Shown here piece after piece: positions 16,388 to 25,778 of a DNA stretch of 64,000 nucleotides. Position numbers and translations under genes: made by a program. The DNA lies in assembly GCA_024760545.1 (NCBI GenBank), contig CP060501.1:1091501-1155500 (forward strand). The letters run 5' to 3'. The DNA comes from Nitrospira sp. Lineage in GTDB: Bacteria > Nitrospirota > Nitrospiria > Nitrospirales > Nitrospiraceae. The notes below the pieces were generated by a model. That model was not told the origin of the DNA, did not search any database, and saw nothing but the letters and a program-made list of their open reading frames with translations. Numbering within the stretch: the first letter of the stretch is position 1; each line of letters begins with the position of its first letter.

Positions 16388-17349
16388 TGGGTGACTCCCT
16401 TCAACAATCCCATACCGGATCGTCCCGGTTTAGGCAACGACCCGCCCTTCTTACAGAACGCTTCAATCTGATTGGCGATTCGGTGGTATGCTTCAGCCGT
16501 CGGTGTGTCGGAGTTGAACATGGCAAAAGGCTCGCCCGCGTCCGACTGCGTCACCACATCCGGATCGAGCGGGATCCGACCCAAAAACGGAACCCCCATG
16601 TCCAGCGCGGAGGCCTCCCCTCCACCCTTGCGGAACACATCGATCTGGGCGTGGCAGTGAGGACACTCCAACCCGCTCATGTTTTCCACGATGCCGACGA
16701 TCGGCACTTCGCTGTCCTTACAGAAGGTCACGGACTTCCGTGAATCGAGCAGCGCCACCTCTTGCGGAGTCGTGACGATGACGGCGCCGCTGACATTGCC
16801 GAGTAGGTCGATCGTCGTGACCGATTCGTTTCCGGTCCCCGGGGGAAGATCGATCAAGAGAAAGTTCAGGTCTTGCCAGTCTACCCCACCCAGCAGTTGA
16901 TTGATGAATTCGTACTTATAGGCATCGCGCCAAATGATGGGATCATCCGAGTTCTGCAGCAAAAACGACATCGAGGCAATCTTCAAATTGTAGGCTTGGA
17001 AGGGAATAATTCCACCGGAGGTGCTGATCTTGAGCTTCTGACCTTCAGCCCCGACCATTTTCGGGATGTTGGGGCCATGAATATCCATGTCGCAGATCCC
17101 GACATGCCATCCTTTAAGCGCAAGGCTGACGGCGATGTTCGTGGTACAGGTACTCTTCCCTACGCCGCCCTTATTGCTCATGATCAGCACTTTGTATTCG
17201 ATACGCTCCATCCGCTTGGCGACCAGCCAGCGACTATGTCCCTCCTTATCCTTTTGGCACCTCTCGTTTTCGTCGCAGATAGCGCAGGCCCACATATACG
17301 TGCAGGCATCCCCATTTCCACTGTTGATCACATTGAGTTCACGTGCCAT
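16384..17349 (-). CDS. mrp: Mrp/NBP35-family Fe-S cluster carrier ATPase
   Basis: A deviant P-loop KGGVGKST lies near residue 60, followed by DMDIHGPNIPKMVG, IDLPPGTGNE and the CPHCH metal-binding pair, all standard for Mrp/ApbC/Nbp35 proteins, which assemble and transfer Fe-S clusters. An extra N-terminal segment has several cysteines (CTYMWACAICDENERCQK), like the N-terminal cluster site of Nbp35-type proteins. It is placed between tatC and moeA on the minus strand, consistent with supplying Fe-S clusters to exported molybdoenzymes. Confidence 0.88.
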   Translation of the reverse strand: MARELNVINSGNGDACTYMWACAICDENERCQKDKEGHSRWLVAKRMERIEYKVLIMSNKGGVGKSTCTTNIAVSLALKGWHVGICDMDIHGPNIPKMVGAEGQKLKISTSGGIIPFQAYNLKIASMSFLLQNSDDPIIWRDAYKYEFINQLLGGVDWQDLNFLLIDLPPGTGNESVTTIDLLGNVSGAVIVTTPQEVALLDSRKSVTFCKDSEVPIVGIVENMSGLECPHCHAQIDVFRKGGGEASALDMGVPFLGRIPLDPDVVTQSDAGEPFAMFNSDTPTAEAYHRIANQIEAFCKKGGSLPKPGRSGMGLLKGVTQ

Positions 17350-17392
17350 AGAATTCTTTCCGGCGACTATATGATGTCCTTCGCCCGTACGA

Positions 17393-18364
17393 CTAGTGGT
17401 GACGACCTCCAGGAACGTTCACATAATCATCGCCCGAGGATTTCGGCATCGCCATACCAGAGGCTGCTCCCCCGGCCCCAGCAACAGCCATCGCGACCGT
17501 TGGAACACCAGGTTGACTCCCTTCGGCGGGCGCTTTCTTGCCAAACACCTTAGCGCCAAAGATGCCGACCCAGTAAAGCAGGAACATGGGACCGGCCATA
17601 AGAGTTTGATTGAACGGGTCAGGCGTGGGAGTCAGGATCGCCGAGATGACGAACGATCCTAACAAGGCCCACTTCCAGTATTGTATTAGGAATGGCGCAT
17701 CGACCCAGCCCAGCTTGGCCATAAGGGTGATCGCCAACGGCACCTCAAAGATGAGTCCAAAAACCATCAAGAACCAGAGGGCAAATCCGACGTATTGCGC
17801 GATCGAGATCTGAGGTACAAATCCGGCGTTGACGCCATACGAAATTAAGAAATTCAAGGCAAATGGAAGCACGAAGAAAAATGAAAATCCTGCCCCGGCG
17901 TAGAACGCCAGCGTGCTGACACACACAAACGGCCCGACGAATCGACGTTCCTGAGCGTGAAGTCCTGGAACCACGAATCGCCAGATCTCAAATAAGAGAT
18001 ACGGCATGGCGATCACGACGGCACACAATCCCGCCACCTTGACGTTCTGCCAGAGGGCCTCCGCCGGCGCGAGGAAGACAAAAGGCACGGTCGGCAAATC
18101 AGTAGGTTCCCAGGTCAATTTGCTTGGCACGAACATGTTCTGGAGCGGAACGCGCAACCATTTGACCAACGCATCGGCATACAGAAATGTCCCCATGAAG
18201 ATGACCGCCATGGCGATCACCGCACGGGTGAGCCGGACCTGGAACTCCACGAGGTGCTCCATGACCGGCATCTTTTTGTCTTCCAGCGGCTTGAAAACCG
18301 AGTCTTGCAGCCACCGGTTCAGCTTGTTCAGCACAGGCCCTCGCAACGATGAGAACCCGTCCAA
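17393..18364 (-). CDS. tatC: Sec-independent protein translocase TatC
   Basis: The six-span TatC core is recognised by MEHLVEFQVRLTRAVIA near the N-terminus, FEIWRFVVPGLHAQERR in the middle, and the segment ending ILTPTPDPFNQTLMAGP. It is 323 residues because of an N-terminal extension of ~33 residues and a C-terminal Ala/Gly/Pro-rich tail of ~50, both longer than in E. coli TatC. TatC is the receptor for twin-arginine signals and exports folded cofactor-containing proteins. No tatA is in the window. It lies between the HtrA gene and mrp. Confidence 0.93.
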   Translation of the reverse strand: MDGFSSLRGPVLNKLNRWLQDSVFKPLEDKKMPVMEHLVEFQVRLTRAVIAMAVIFMGTFLYADALVKWLRVPLQNMFVPSKLTWEPTDLPTVPFVFLAPAEALWQNVKVAGLCAVVIAMPYLLFEIWRFVVPGLHAQERRFVGPFVCVSTLAFYAGAGFSFFFVLPFALNFLISYGVNAGFVPQISIAQYVGFALWFLMVFGLIFEVPLAITLMAKLGWVDAPFLIQYWKWALLGSFVISAILTPTPDPFNQTLMAGPMFLLYWVGIFGAKVFGKKAPAEGSQPGVPTVAMAVAGAGGAASGMAMPKSSGDDYVNVPGGRHH

Positions 18365-18431
18365 CCGACGATCTGACGATCGCGGTTGTGGATTTCAACA
18401 GATCGACAGATCAACCCGTCCGACCTTTCTT

Positions 18432-19943
18432 CTACTTGGGATTAATGGCCACGAACAGGCTGTTCCCTTGTCGATTGACCAGCAACACCGCGAGCTCGTC
18501 TTTCTTGATCTTCTCCGCGGCCTTCTGATAATCGCTGATCGTCTTGACTGTCTCGTGATTGATCTCTTGAATGACGTCACCGCGCTGCAGCCCGGCCGCC
18601 TCTGCCTGTCCACCCGGTTCAACCGATATGATAACCACTCCGACGGTTTTCGCGGAAATGTTCAGTTGGCTCATCAGCGCATTGTCTAACGTTTGCACAC
18701 GAAGTGACGCCAACACATTATCCGGGGGCTTGATCAGCTCTCCCGACTCCTTGGGCGGCCCCGGCTCCTTCTTGGCCAGCATTTCGTCCGATGGACGTTC
18801 AGCAACCTTCACCGCGATCAGCTGTTCCTTGCCTTCTCGTACAACCTTGACCTGCGCGTCCTTTCCGACCACCGTTCTCGCCACCAGGTTACGCAGCTGA
18901 CTGACGCTCTGCACCTCTTTACCGTTGAACGCCACCACCACATCGCCCCGTCTGATTCCGGCGGCATGGGAAGGACCATTTTCATTGACATCGCTGATCA
19001 GCACACCCTTCCGCTGCTCCGGAAGTTTGAACGACTTGGCCAGCGCCGGTGTAATCTCCTGAATCGCGACCCCCATCCATCCGCGTACGACCTTGCCCGT
19101 TCGCTGGAGACTGTCCACGATATCAAGCGCAATGCTGCTGGGAATGGCGAATCCGATTCCTTCCGATCCGCCGGTTCGAGAAAAGATCGCCGTGTTGATG
19201 CCGATCAGATCCCCGTTCATGTTGACGAGCGCTCCGCCTGAATTTCCAGGATTGATCGCCGCGTCGGTCTGGATGAAATCTTCATAGTCGGCGATCCCAA
19301 CATTGCCACGCCCCAGCGCACTGATGATTCCGAGCGTGACAGTTGAGCTCAGGCCGAATGGGCTTCCAACGGCCAACACAAGGTCGCCGACCTGTAGCTT
19401 TTCGTATTCAGCCCACTTGAGTGACGGCAAATCCTTCGCTTCAATCTTGACCACCGCTAAATCCGTCTTTGGATCGGTGCCGACGACCTTCGCGGCAAAC
19501 TCGCGCCGGTCGCTCAGCGTCACGGTAATCTGCGTGGCTCCTTCAACGACGTGATTATTGGTCACGATGAAGCCGTTTGAATCCAAGATGACCCCGGAAC
19601 CTGCACTCTGATCTGGGCGACCATGCGGTGCGGGCGGACCGTGAGGGCTCGGGGGAGGTGTCGGTAATTCTCCCCCGCCCGGCTCATCCCCTGGAGGAGG
19701 TGTCCCGAAAGGACTGGGTGGCGGAGTTCCACCACGGCGCCGGCTGCCCTCTCCACCGCCGGTCACGGCGATATTCACAACAGCTGGAGTCGTCTTTTTC
19801 ACAATCTCCGAAAAGCCTTGAGCCCAGGCGGGAGGTACCCCGGCGGCTGAAGTCGGGGACACGTTTCCGCCGCCGACAAAACCGCACACTATCAGTCCGC
19901 TACCGATGAGCACTTTCGTCGCTTGTTGACGCCAATTGGTCAT
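18432..19943 (-). CDS. degP: DegP/HtrA (Do-like) periplasmic serine protease
   Basis: A signal peptide (residues 1-34), then a Pro/Gly-rich linker (about 70-112), a trypsin-like domain and two PDZ domains. The triad is H131 in [10 protein letters not shown]161 in KTDLAVVK and S235 in NPGNSGGAL. The 503-residue length matches Do-family proteins. It degrades or refolds damaged periplasmic proteins. GGAGGA precedes ATG 19943, and a small hairpin lies just upstream in the leader. I cannot tell DegP from DegQ by sequence alone. The proline-rich linker before the protease domain is longer than in E. coli. Confidence 0.93.
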   Translation of the reverse strand: MTNWRQQATKVLIGSGLIVCGFVGGGNVSPTSAAGVPPAWAQGFSEIVKKTTPAVVNIAVTGGGEGSRRRGGTPPPSPFGTPPPGDEPGGGELPTPPPSPHGPPAPHGRPDQSAGSGVILDSNGFIVTNNHVVEGATQITVTLSDRREFAAKVVGTDPKTDLAVVKIEAKDLPSLKWAEYEKLQVGDLVLAVGSPFGLSSTVTLGIISALGRGNVGIADYEDFIQTDAAINPGNSGGALVNMNGDLIGINTAIFSRTGGSEGIGFAIPSSIALDIVDSLQRTGKVVRGWMGVAIQEITPALAKSFKLPEQRKGVLISDVNENGPSHAAGIRRGDVVVAFNGKEVQSVSQLRNLVARTVVGKDAQVKVVREGKEQLIAVKVAERPSDEMLAKKEPGPPKESGELIKPPDNVLASLRVQTLDNALMSQLNISAKTVGVVIISVEPGGQAEAAGLQRGDVIQEINHETVKTISDYQKAAEKIKKDELAVLLVNRQGNSLFVAINPK

Positions 19944-19964
19944 AACCGAATTCCTCCAGGATGA

Positions 19965-19981
19965 GACTCTCCCTGAGAGTC
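19965..19981 (-). other. short hairpin in the degP leader
   Basis: GACTCTC-CCT-GAGAGTC, a perfect 7-bp stem with a 3-base loop, lies a few bases 5' of the ribosome binding site of the protease gene. It could affect translation; this is inference only. Confidence 0.35.
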
Positions 19982-20223
19982 CTATTGGAAATGAGCATCT
20001 GCACCGACTCGAACACTACATATTACACCACTCTTTCAACAGGCTTCAAAGAGGAAAAGTCCGCTCCACAAGAGCGTGAAGTGGATCAAAGACACGCTCG
20101 ATCCAATTCCTCGGTGCGGGAATGGCTTCGCCCCATACTGCACCGGCGGTCCGGTTGCTTTCATGCGGTCCTTCCAGTACGGTGACGCACGGCCAGAGCG
20201 CGATCATCATCATAGGCCAGGCA

Positions 20224-21618
20224 GTGATCCCCGAGAAACAGCTCAATCATAAAGGCTTTGTGGCAGGCGCATGGCTAGGTTGCACTCTGCTCTTTCTGGG
20301 CGCCTGTGCCGGCCACCTGGAGAATGCCAGATCGGCGGTTGGTGGCCAAGAAGTCACCCTCGATTCAACCCAACCAAATCCGTCAACCTTGCCTGCGTCC
20401 TCAACTTCAGCCTCGTCTCTCGCAGAACAGCCTCGTTCTGCGGCGTTGCCACCGTCAGCACTTCGATTCAAGGCGATGATCCTCGACGAAAACAGCAATC
20501 TGATTCTTGAAGGTGGCGAACATGTGCGAGTGCGTCTGGATGTCATCAATACCGGAATACACCTGATTGAAAACGCTTCCGCCTCGCTGACGGGAACTCC
20601 GGCGGTCATTGAGCAGTTTCCTACCACCCGCTTGGAAATTCCACCTCTGCCACCCGGCCAAACGAAATCTCTGGAATTTGTCGCGACCTTACCCCTTCTG
20701 ACCCAACCACTGCATACCGAGATTCACGTCCACGTGGCGGAAGGAGATAGATCGGCAGCTCCCTCGCAGACCCTTTTGTTTACGGTCGCGCCGACAAGAC
20801 CCGGATCCGACGATATCGATCAGCTTCCGACAGAAGCTTCGAGTCTTCAGCGCCGGCACACTTATCTCATTTCTATCGGACTCAGCTCCTATCTCGACCG
20901 TCGAATACTATCTCGCAAGTATGCCTCACGAGATGCAGAGATGGTCGCCAGGTATTTTCAGACTTTCGGTGGGGTCCCATCATCTAACATCCATCTCCTG
21001 GTTGATTGGAAGGCGTTTCATTCACATATGGAGAAGGCGTTCTCCGGCTGGCTCCGTTCGCAACCAACGAGCGATGCCGTCGTGATTGTCTATTTCTCCG
21101 GACACGCCATGGTCTCCCAGACCGGGGAAGTCATGCTGATCCCATACGACGGTGCCGCAGCAGCCACAACACTCTACCCGCTCAAGGCGGTTGAGTCAGT
21201 CCTTGCTAAGCTGAACCCCAAGCAGGCCATTCTCATTTTTGACGGGAAAGTGTCTCAACTTCAGAGCGGTTCCGAGATGAAGGTCACCCCTCGATGGGAT
21301 TTGACTGGCGGCAATACCATTCGGTTGATCGCTGGTGAGGGACTGAGTCCCGGGCTCGACGACGACAGCCATCAGCATGGACTCTTCACCTATTACCTGT
21401 TACGAGGACTTCGTGGAGAGGCGGATTCGAACCGAAATGGGGAAGTGACACTCGGAGAGATCACCGACTACGTGCGACAAAAAGCTACTTGGGCGTCCAA
21501 ATCGCAGTTTGACTCGGCGCAGCGCCCACAGATCATTCCCGCGCTGAAGCCGGGCGATTCAGCCGCCTTGCTCGTACTGACCGCACTTCCTTCCCTCACC
21601 GCTTCCGAAATGCCATAA
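20224..21618 (+). CDS. caspase-fold (C14-like) lipoprotein lacking the catalytic Cys
   Basis: The N-terminus has a lipoprotein signal with lipobox LGAC (TLLFLGACAG). A beta-rich region follows (about 70-200), then a C-terminal caspase-like domain (from RRHTYLISIGLSSYLDRR) with the expected pattern: SRDAEMVARYFQTF and His in VVIVYFSGHA. At the position where metacaspases have DxCxSG, the protein reads ILIFDGKVSQL, so Asp is kept but the nucleophilic Cys is gone. It is therefore probably a pseudo-protease or binding protein at the outer membrane. GTG 20224 gives a signal peptide with a basic N-region; the frame extends to 20122 and a GTG at 20260 is an alternative. Confidence 0.7.
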   Translation: MIPEKQLNHKGFVAGAWLGCTLLFLGACAGHLENARSAVGGQEVTLDSTQPNPSTLPASSTSASSLAEQPRSAALPPSALRFKAMILDENSNLILEGGEHVRVRLDVINTGIHLIENASASLTGTPAVIEQFPTTRLEIPPLPPGQTKSLEFVATLPLLTQPLHTEIHVHVAEGDRSAAPSQTLLFTVAPTRPGSDDIDQLPTEASSLQRRHTYLISIGLSSYLDRRILSRKYASRDAEMVARYFQTFGGVPSSNIHLLVDWKAFHSHMEKAFSGWLRSQPTSDAVVIVYFSGHAMVSQTGEVMLIPYDGAAAATTLYPLKAVESVLAKLNPKQAILIFDGKVSQLQSGSEMKVTPRWDLTGGNTIRLIAGEGLSPGLDDDSHQHGLFTYYLLRGLRGEADSNRNGEVTLGEITDYVRQKATWASKSQFDSAQRPQIIPALKPGDSAALLVLTALPSLTASEMP

Positions 21619-21732
21619 TCCGCGCGATTCCTGACGTTTCACCGGCAAGTGGATCCTCAGCAGCGCTCGCTACCCATTCCCATATTCACGGAGCCTATAT
21701 AGGCAATGGCCGTCGCGGTCGGTTCGCGGCAA

Positions 21733-21768
21733 AAAAGAGGGTGGGGAGTTGCCTCCCCACCCTCTTTT
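21733..21768. terminator. bidirectional terminator, 16-bp perfect stem
   Basis: AAAAGAGGGTGGGGAG pairs perfectly with CTCCCCACCCTCTTTT around a TTGC loop. A-run and T-run flanks make it work in both directions. It lies between the convergent caspase-like gene and the repeat-protein gene. Nearly the same hairpin recurs at 23951-23978. Confidence 0.9.
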
Positions 21769-21807
21769 GATCTGTAGCAAGTCTCAGTGCCCTGCAGAGT
21801 GTCGCCT

Positions 21808-23643
21808 CTATTGGTTTGCCACCTGCAGGTGAATACTCCCCGTTTCAGTCAGCGCAGGATTGATGGTCACTGTGTATGGTTCTGCTGAAGCCAGGGTCAC
21901 CGGGTTGAGAGTAAAGCTCGATGCTGAACTCGTCATCCCAGCTTGCAGGATACCATTCGGGCTATAGAGATTGACTGTCACGTTGCCGAGATTATTGTTC
22001 GTGACCTTGATCGTGGCCTGTTGATTCGCGGCACCGGTAAACGTATAGCGCCCATTCTGGCCCGCGCGGCTGACCGTGATCGGCCGAGGAGCCGCATTCA
22101 CCTTGAGCGAATCCGAAACCTCGCTCGAAAGAGTCAAGGTCATTTTGCCAGTGTAGCTGCCGACAGGATCAACGAGAACCGTGTACGTGCCGGTGGTCGG
22201 CAAAGGATTTTGATCTGCGAGGCCCCCGCCCGCCGTACCCACAGCCGTTGAGGCAAGAATGGTCCCATCGGATGTCAGAAGCGTGACCGCGGTGGATGTA
22301 ATACTCACCCCCGTCAGCCCGAGATTCACCCATTGTCCGGCGTTGCCATTGAACGTGTACCGCGCCGTCTGGCCCGCCTTGTTCAGGCTGACCGGCACTG
22401 AGGCTCCATCGATTGCGATCGTACCCGTGACGGGAGAGGAAAGGGCGAGGGTCATACTGCCGGTGTAGTTACTAACCGGCTCGACCGCAATGGTATACGT
22501 CCCCGTCACTGGCAGAGCCGTCAACGGATCAAGACTGCCGCCACTTGGACCAACGGTGGTCGCTTCCCACTTGCTGCCATCCGGTTTCAGAATGGACACA
22601 GCAGTCATGGGAATTGACACCCCGGTCAGACCGAGATTCACCCATTGCCCTTCCGTCCCGTTAAATGTATAGCGTGCCCGTTGACCCGGCACCGTCAGGT
22701 TCGGTGTCACGGTTCCTTGGTCAACCGCGAGGGTGCCGGTCAGTTCTGGAGCGTTATACAGCGCGAGCTTGAGCTTCCCGGTATAACTCAGGTCCGATTC
22801 AATCAGGACAGCATAGGTTCCGGAAGCCGGAAGAACCTGCCCCGGAATCATAGTGCCACCACCCGCAGAGACAAATGAGACCGGCTTACCCAATAAACTC
22901 CCGTCCGGACCAACAATAGAGACATATCCGCTCCGGATTGTCACCTCACTCAACTGCAAACTCACCGATTGGCCACTTTGTCCCGAGAATTTATAGCGGG
23001 CCTTCTGCCCAGTCCGATCAATACCGACTGTTACAGCTGAACCATGAGGGACGATATCACCGCTAAGCTCGCTTGAAACCGAGATCTTGAAACTCCCCGT
23101 ATACGTACTGAGCGGGTCGATGAATATTGTATAGGTTCCGGTCACCGGCAATTCTTCAAGATCGACGCTTGCGCCGTTCATCTCACTGGAAGAGATCGTG
23201 GCCGCCGAATCGGTTGAAAACTGGTACGCTGGCATGGAGGTATGCACCGTTGTCAGTGAGGAGACGGGCCGCTCGCCCATCGTCGCATAATAGTTCTTCA
23301 CTGCGGAGACATGTCTGGGCATCACCCCGCCATCAGGCCGATAGACTGAAACGTAAAACTGTGTGAGCGTGACACCGCTGAAGCCGATATTGATCCGCTG
23401 GCCGGCTGTGCCGTCGAAGACCAGCAAGCCGTTCTTATTCGGAGTGGCAATTTTTACTGTGGCTGGTTCCCCATTGACTGCGATGCGACCGTTGTATTCA
23501 ATGTCCGCGGCCGCGACGCCTGGCGGCGTGGCACTATCGCCGCCATAACTGATACCGATGGGTAGGAGAGCTGCCACGACAATCGCGAGCGCGGCTGTCG
23601 TAATCCCTGATCGACGGTTCACCCACTGTGAGAGGCTGCACAT
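21808..23643 (-). CDS. exported protein of five PPC-like beta-sandwich repeats
   Basis: A signal peptide of ~35 residues, then five tandem modules of ~110 residues. Each runs through a segment like GQTARYTFNGNAGQWVNLGL, a hydrophobic strand ending in PDG or SDG, a Gly-rich turn and LPxTGTYTVLVDPxxxYTG. This is the pattern of pre-peptidase C-terminal-like domains. Modules 3 and 4 are almost the same at protein level and clearly similar at DNA level, implying recent duplication. No protease domain is fused. A surface or matrix structural role is inferred. AGGAGG precedes ATG 23643. Confidence 0.75.
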   Translation of the reverse strand: MCSLSQWVNRRSGITTAALAIVVAALLPIGISYGGDSATPPGVAAADIEYNGRIAVNGEPATVKIATPNKNGLLVFDGTAGQRINIGFSGVTLTQFYVSVYRPDGGVMPRHVSAVKNYYATMGERPVSSLTTVHTSMPAYQFSTDSAATISSSEMNGASVDLEELPVTGTYTIFIDPLSTYTGSFKISVSSELSGDIVPHGSAVTVGIDRTGQKARYKFSGQSGQSVSLQLSEVTIRSGYVSIVGPDGSLLGKPVSFVSAGGGTMIPGQVLPASGTYAVLIESDLSYTGKLKLALYNAPELTGTLAVDQGTVTPNLTVPGQRARYTFNGTEGQWVNLGLTGVSIPMTAVSILKPDGSKWEATTVGPSGGSLDPLTALPVTGTYTIAVEPVSNYTGSMTLALSSPVTGTIAIDGASVPVSLNKAGQTARYTFNGNAGQWVNLGLTGVSITSTAVTLLTSDGTILASTAVGTAGGGLADQNPLPTTGTYTVLVDPVGSYTGKMTLTLSSEVSDSLKVNAAPRPITVSRAGQNGRYTFTGAANQQATIKVTNNNLGNVTVNLYSPNGILQAGMTSSASSFTLNPVTLASAEPYTVTINPALTETGSIHLQVANQ

Positions 23644-23950
23644 AGTCATCCTCCTATTGCAATATGAAAACCGACGGCTCGTTGTGGTTCTCACCTCGCT
23701 TGAGTACCAATCGCCACCCTGACCTGACGGGCGGACTTTACCCTTTTTTGTGTCCGCGGCGCAATCCCCTAGAGCGCTTTTTACTCTGATAACCTATACG
23801 CTCCCCCCTTTGGGGGGTGCAAACCACTGAACCACGGAGCGAGTGTTCCAGAACGCGAAGAGGTATGGACTTGTAGTGATGTTGAACGGTTGGAACCAGT
23901 CTTGAGGCGACGGTGAGAGGCACCGTCGGGCAGAGGGATAACGAATAAAA
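23644..23950. other. intergenic region upstream of the repeat protein, with hairpins
   Basis: No convincing gene. On the minus strand it forms the leader of the repeat-protein gene. It contains CCCCCC-TTT-GGGGGG (23803-23817) and an A-rich loop closed by GCGGAC/GTCCGC around 23733-23762. I compared it by eye with c-di-GMP, fluoride and cobalamin riboswitches and saw no match. Confidence 0.35.
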
Positions 23951-23978
23951 AAGGGTGGGGAGCCGCCTCCCCACCCTT
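23951..23978. terminator. strong terminator hairpin downstream of cytochrome c
   Basis: AAGGGTGGGGAG and CTCCCCACCCTT form a perfect 12-bp stem around a CCGC loop, with A-rich flank on one side and TTCTTAT on the other. It lies 35 bases past the cytochrome c stop. The core is the same as in the hairpin at 21733-21768. Confidence 0.85.
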
Positions 23979-24013
23979 CTTATGATTCTCTCGGACCTTC
24001 CGGACAACGACTC

Positions 24014-24460
24014 TTATTCGCCCTTGCAGAAGCTCCGCTCATAATTGATGATCGTCCAGGCTTCTTCCTCGGTGATTGCAGCCGGGATTAAAGAAACCAT
24101 TCCCGTTCCAGGGCTGCCGTTCTTAATCACCCAGAAGAGCTCGCCATCTTTCCGTTTCTTGTGGAACTTGCAGTTGGTGAAGTCCCGTGGGCTGGGATTC
24201 AAAATCTTGCCGGCTTCGCCCTGGCCATCTCCGGCTTTACCATGACAGTTGAAGCAGGTCCCCTTCCCCTCGTACAATGCCTTGCCTTTGGCGATGCTTT
24301 CTGGGCTGGAGGCAACCGGATTCTTCATGCCCTTGGCATCTGCCGCTTGATCGGGCGGAACGCGAGGCTTCAAAGGATCTTTCTCCTCAGCCCCAACTAC
24401 CGAGACCGAGAGGAATACAACTGCTGCGGTAATTCCTAAAAACTTGGACAAATACCCCAT
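24014..24460 (-). CDS. periplasmic class I c-type cytochrome
   Basis: 148 residues: a signal peptide cleaved near VVGAEE, then a monohaem cytochrome c domain. The haem site is CFNCH in GKGTCFNCHGKAGDGQGEAG, and the likely distal Met ligand is in GTGMVSLIP. Two more cysteines (FTNCKFH and RSFCKGE) could form a disulfide. It is a soluble periplasmic electron carrier; partner unknown. ATG 24460 has AGGAGG at 7 bases. It is a single gene with its own strong terminator. Confidence 0.9.
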   Translation of the reverse strand: MGYLSKFLGITAAVVFLSVSVVGAEEKDPLKPRVPPDQAADAKGMKNPVASSPESIAKGKALYEGKGTCFNCHGKAGDGQGEAGKILNPSPRDFTNCKFHKKRKDGELFWVIKNGSPGTGMVSLIPAAITEEEAWTIINYERSFCKGE

Positions 24461-24841
24461 CACACATCCTCCTTTGTGTTTAACCTACCGACATCAAATT
24501 CAGCTCCAAATATCTATTTGCATGCGCAACGTTCGGAAGTCAGGTAAAACCGCTGGACTATACCAACGCCCTTGAATTCCTGTCAAGAAAACAACTATCT
24601 CATATCTACTGTATTCATAGTCTCTTGGTCTGAGGAAGATCAAACCTCATGCCAACATGAACTCAAAAAGAGGCAAGAAAAGGTTGGCATTTATGCGATG
24701 ACCGCAATCCCATTCCAGGCTTTCATCCATTTCGTGACACCTTTGGGCCTCACCGACATCATCCATGCCTCATGGGCAGACGCGTGAAATCAACGGGGGA
24801 TTCATTTACTGGCTAGAATAAGGAATACGCTCGAGAGAGGA
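24461..24841. other. intergenic region with an 8-bp inverted repeat
   Basis: No supported gene. The minus-strand promoter of the cytochrome gene should lie here. ATGCCAAC (24649-24656) and GTTGGCAT (24683-24690) form an inverted repeat with a 26-base spacer that could be a weak terminator for rodZ or an operator. A 71-codon plus-strand frame (24572-24787) lacks a ribosome site and looks like chance. Confidence 0.35.
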
Positions 24842-25771
24842 CTACCGCTTCAACACAATGTCGCGGGCAACTTTTCCGCTCGGCCCGAACGGCTTTTGAG
24901 GCTTCCCGTTTAACTCGGCCTTCACCCCTCCGGCGTTCCCAAGGGTGAGGATGAATTGGTCCTGCCCCTTCCAGTGAGCCCTTTCGCCCGGCCGAAGCAA
25001 CGATTCCTGAGGACTCCCGTTGTCGATCTGCACAACGACCCAGCTCAACTCCGTCGCTTCAAGGTCCAAGACCAGCTGCCCATCGCCTTGACCCTCGATT
25101 GCATTCAATGAAATTCCACCCAATGGGCCATCGCTGCCGGGAGAAGCAGTCGATACCGACGAAACGATTTCTGGTTCCGGTCTGGAAGCCGCAACGACGG
25201 GTGGAGCCGCTTCGTGGCGCTGCGGAGCTTCGGTCACTGCCTTTGGCGCGACAGCAGGCATTTCGCTTGGCTTCGGAATCTCCGCCGGACGCTCAGGCTC
25301 GCGGATGATCGATTCTGCAGCATCTTTCGCCGGTGGGGTCGTTCGTTTGGCCACCGGAGCCGGCTCAGGCACGCCCCGCCGAAATACAGAAGATTGCTCT
25401 CGGCTTAAGAGAAAGATCAGGGTCAATACGGCGATCCCGATTGCAATAGTCACCGCTTTGCGATTGGCCTGACGCTTCCGATCCTCCTCGACCTGTCTTA
25501 CCTTGAGCCGTTCACGCTCATCCTGTTTCTCGTAAAAGGAACCGGCCGATTGGATAAACCGGTGAATCGCATCTTCTTCATCCAATCCGAGCGATCTGGC
25601 GTAGGAACGCACAAAACCTCGAGCAAATACTTGGTCGGGCAACTTGGCGAAATTGCCGTCCTCCAGGGCTTTGACGAAATCCGTGCGAATCCTGGTTTTT
25701 GACGCGACTTCGTCTACGGTCAACCCTTTGGTCTCCCGGACTTGCCTAAAGAATTCGCCCACCGACTCCAT
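24842..25771 (-). CDS. RodZ-like helix-turn-helix membrane protein
   Basis: The N-terminal Xre-like HTH of the RodZ type (FFRQVRETKGLTVDEVASKTRIR, residues ~6-75) is followed by a basic stretch and a single span (VTIAIGIAVLTLIFLL, around 125-143). A Pro/Ala/Glu-rich periplasmic linker and a C-terminal beta domain of the DUF4115 type (LVLDLEATELSWVVVQIDNG, LGNAGGVKAELNGK) complete it. RodZ links MreB to the elongasome and controls rod shape. It is the last gene of a long minus-strand run, 7 bases after the TPR lipoprotein gene. No mreB is nearby. Confidence 0.85.
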   Translation of the reverse strand: MESVGEFFRQVRETKGLTVDEVASKTRIRTDFVKALEDGNFAKLPDQVFARGFVRSYARSLGLDEEDAIHRFIQSAGSFYEKQDERERLKVRQVEEDRKRQANRKAVTIAIGIAVLTLIFLLSREQSSVFRRGVPEPAPVAKRTTPPAKDAAESIIREPERPAEIPKPSEMPAVAPKAVTEAPQRHEAAPPVVAASRPEPEIVSSVSTASPGSDGPLGGISLNAIEGQGDGQLVLDLEATELSWVVVQIDNGSPQESLLRPGERAHWKGQDQFILTLGNAGGVKAELNGKPQKPFGPSGKVARDIVLKR

Positions 25772-25778
25772 AAGTCTC

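Noticed and set aside
24572-24787. 71-codon plus-strand frame between cytochrome c and rodZ
   Set aside because: No ribosome site, unnatural composition, and it overlaps an inverted repeat; likely chance.
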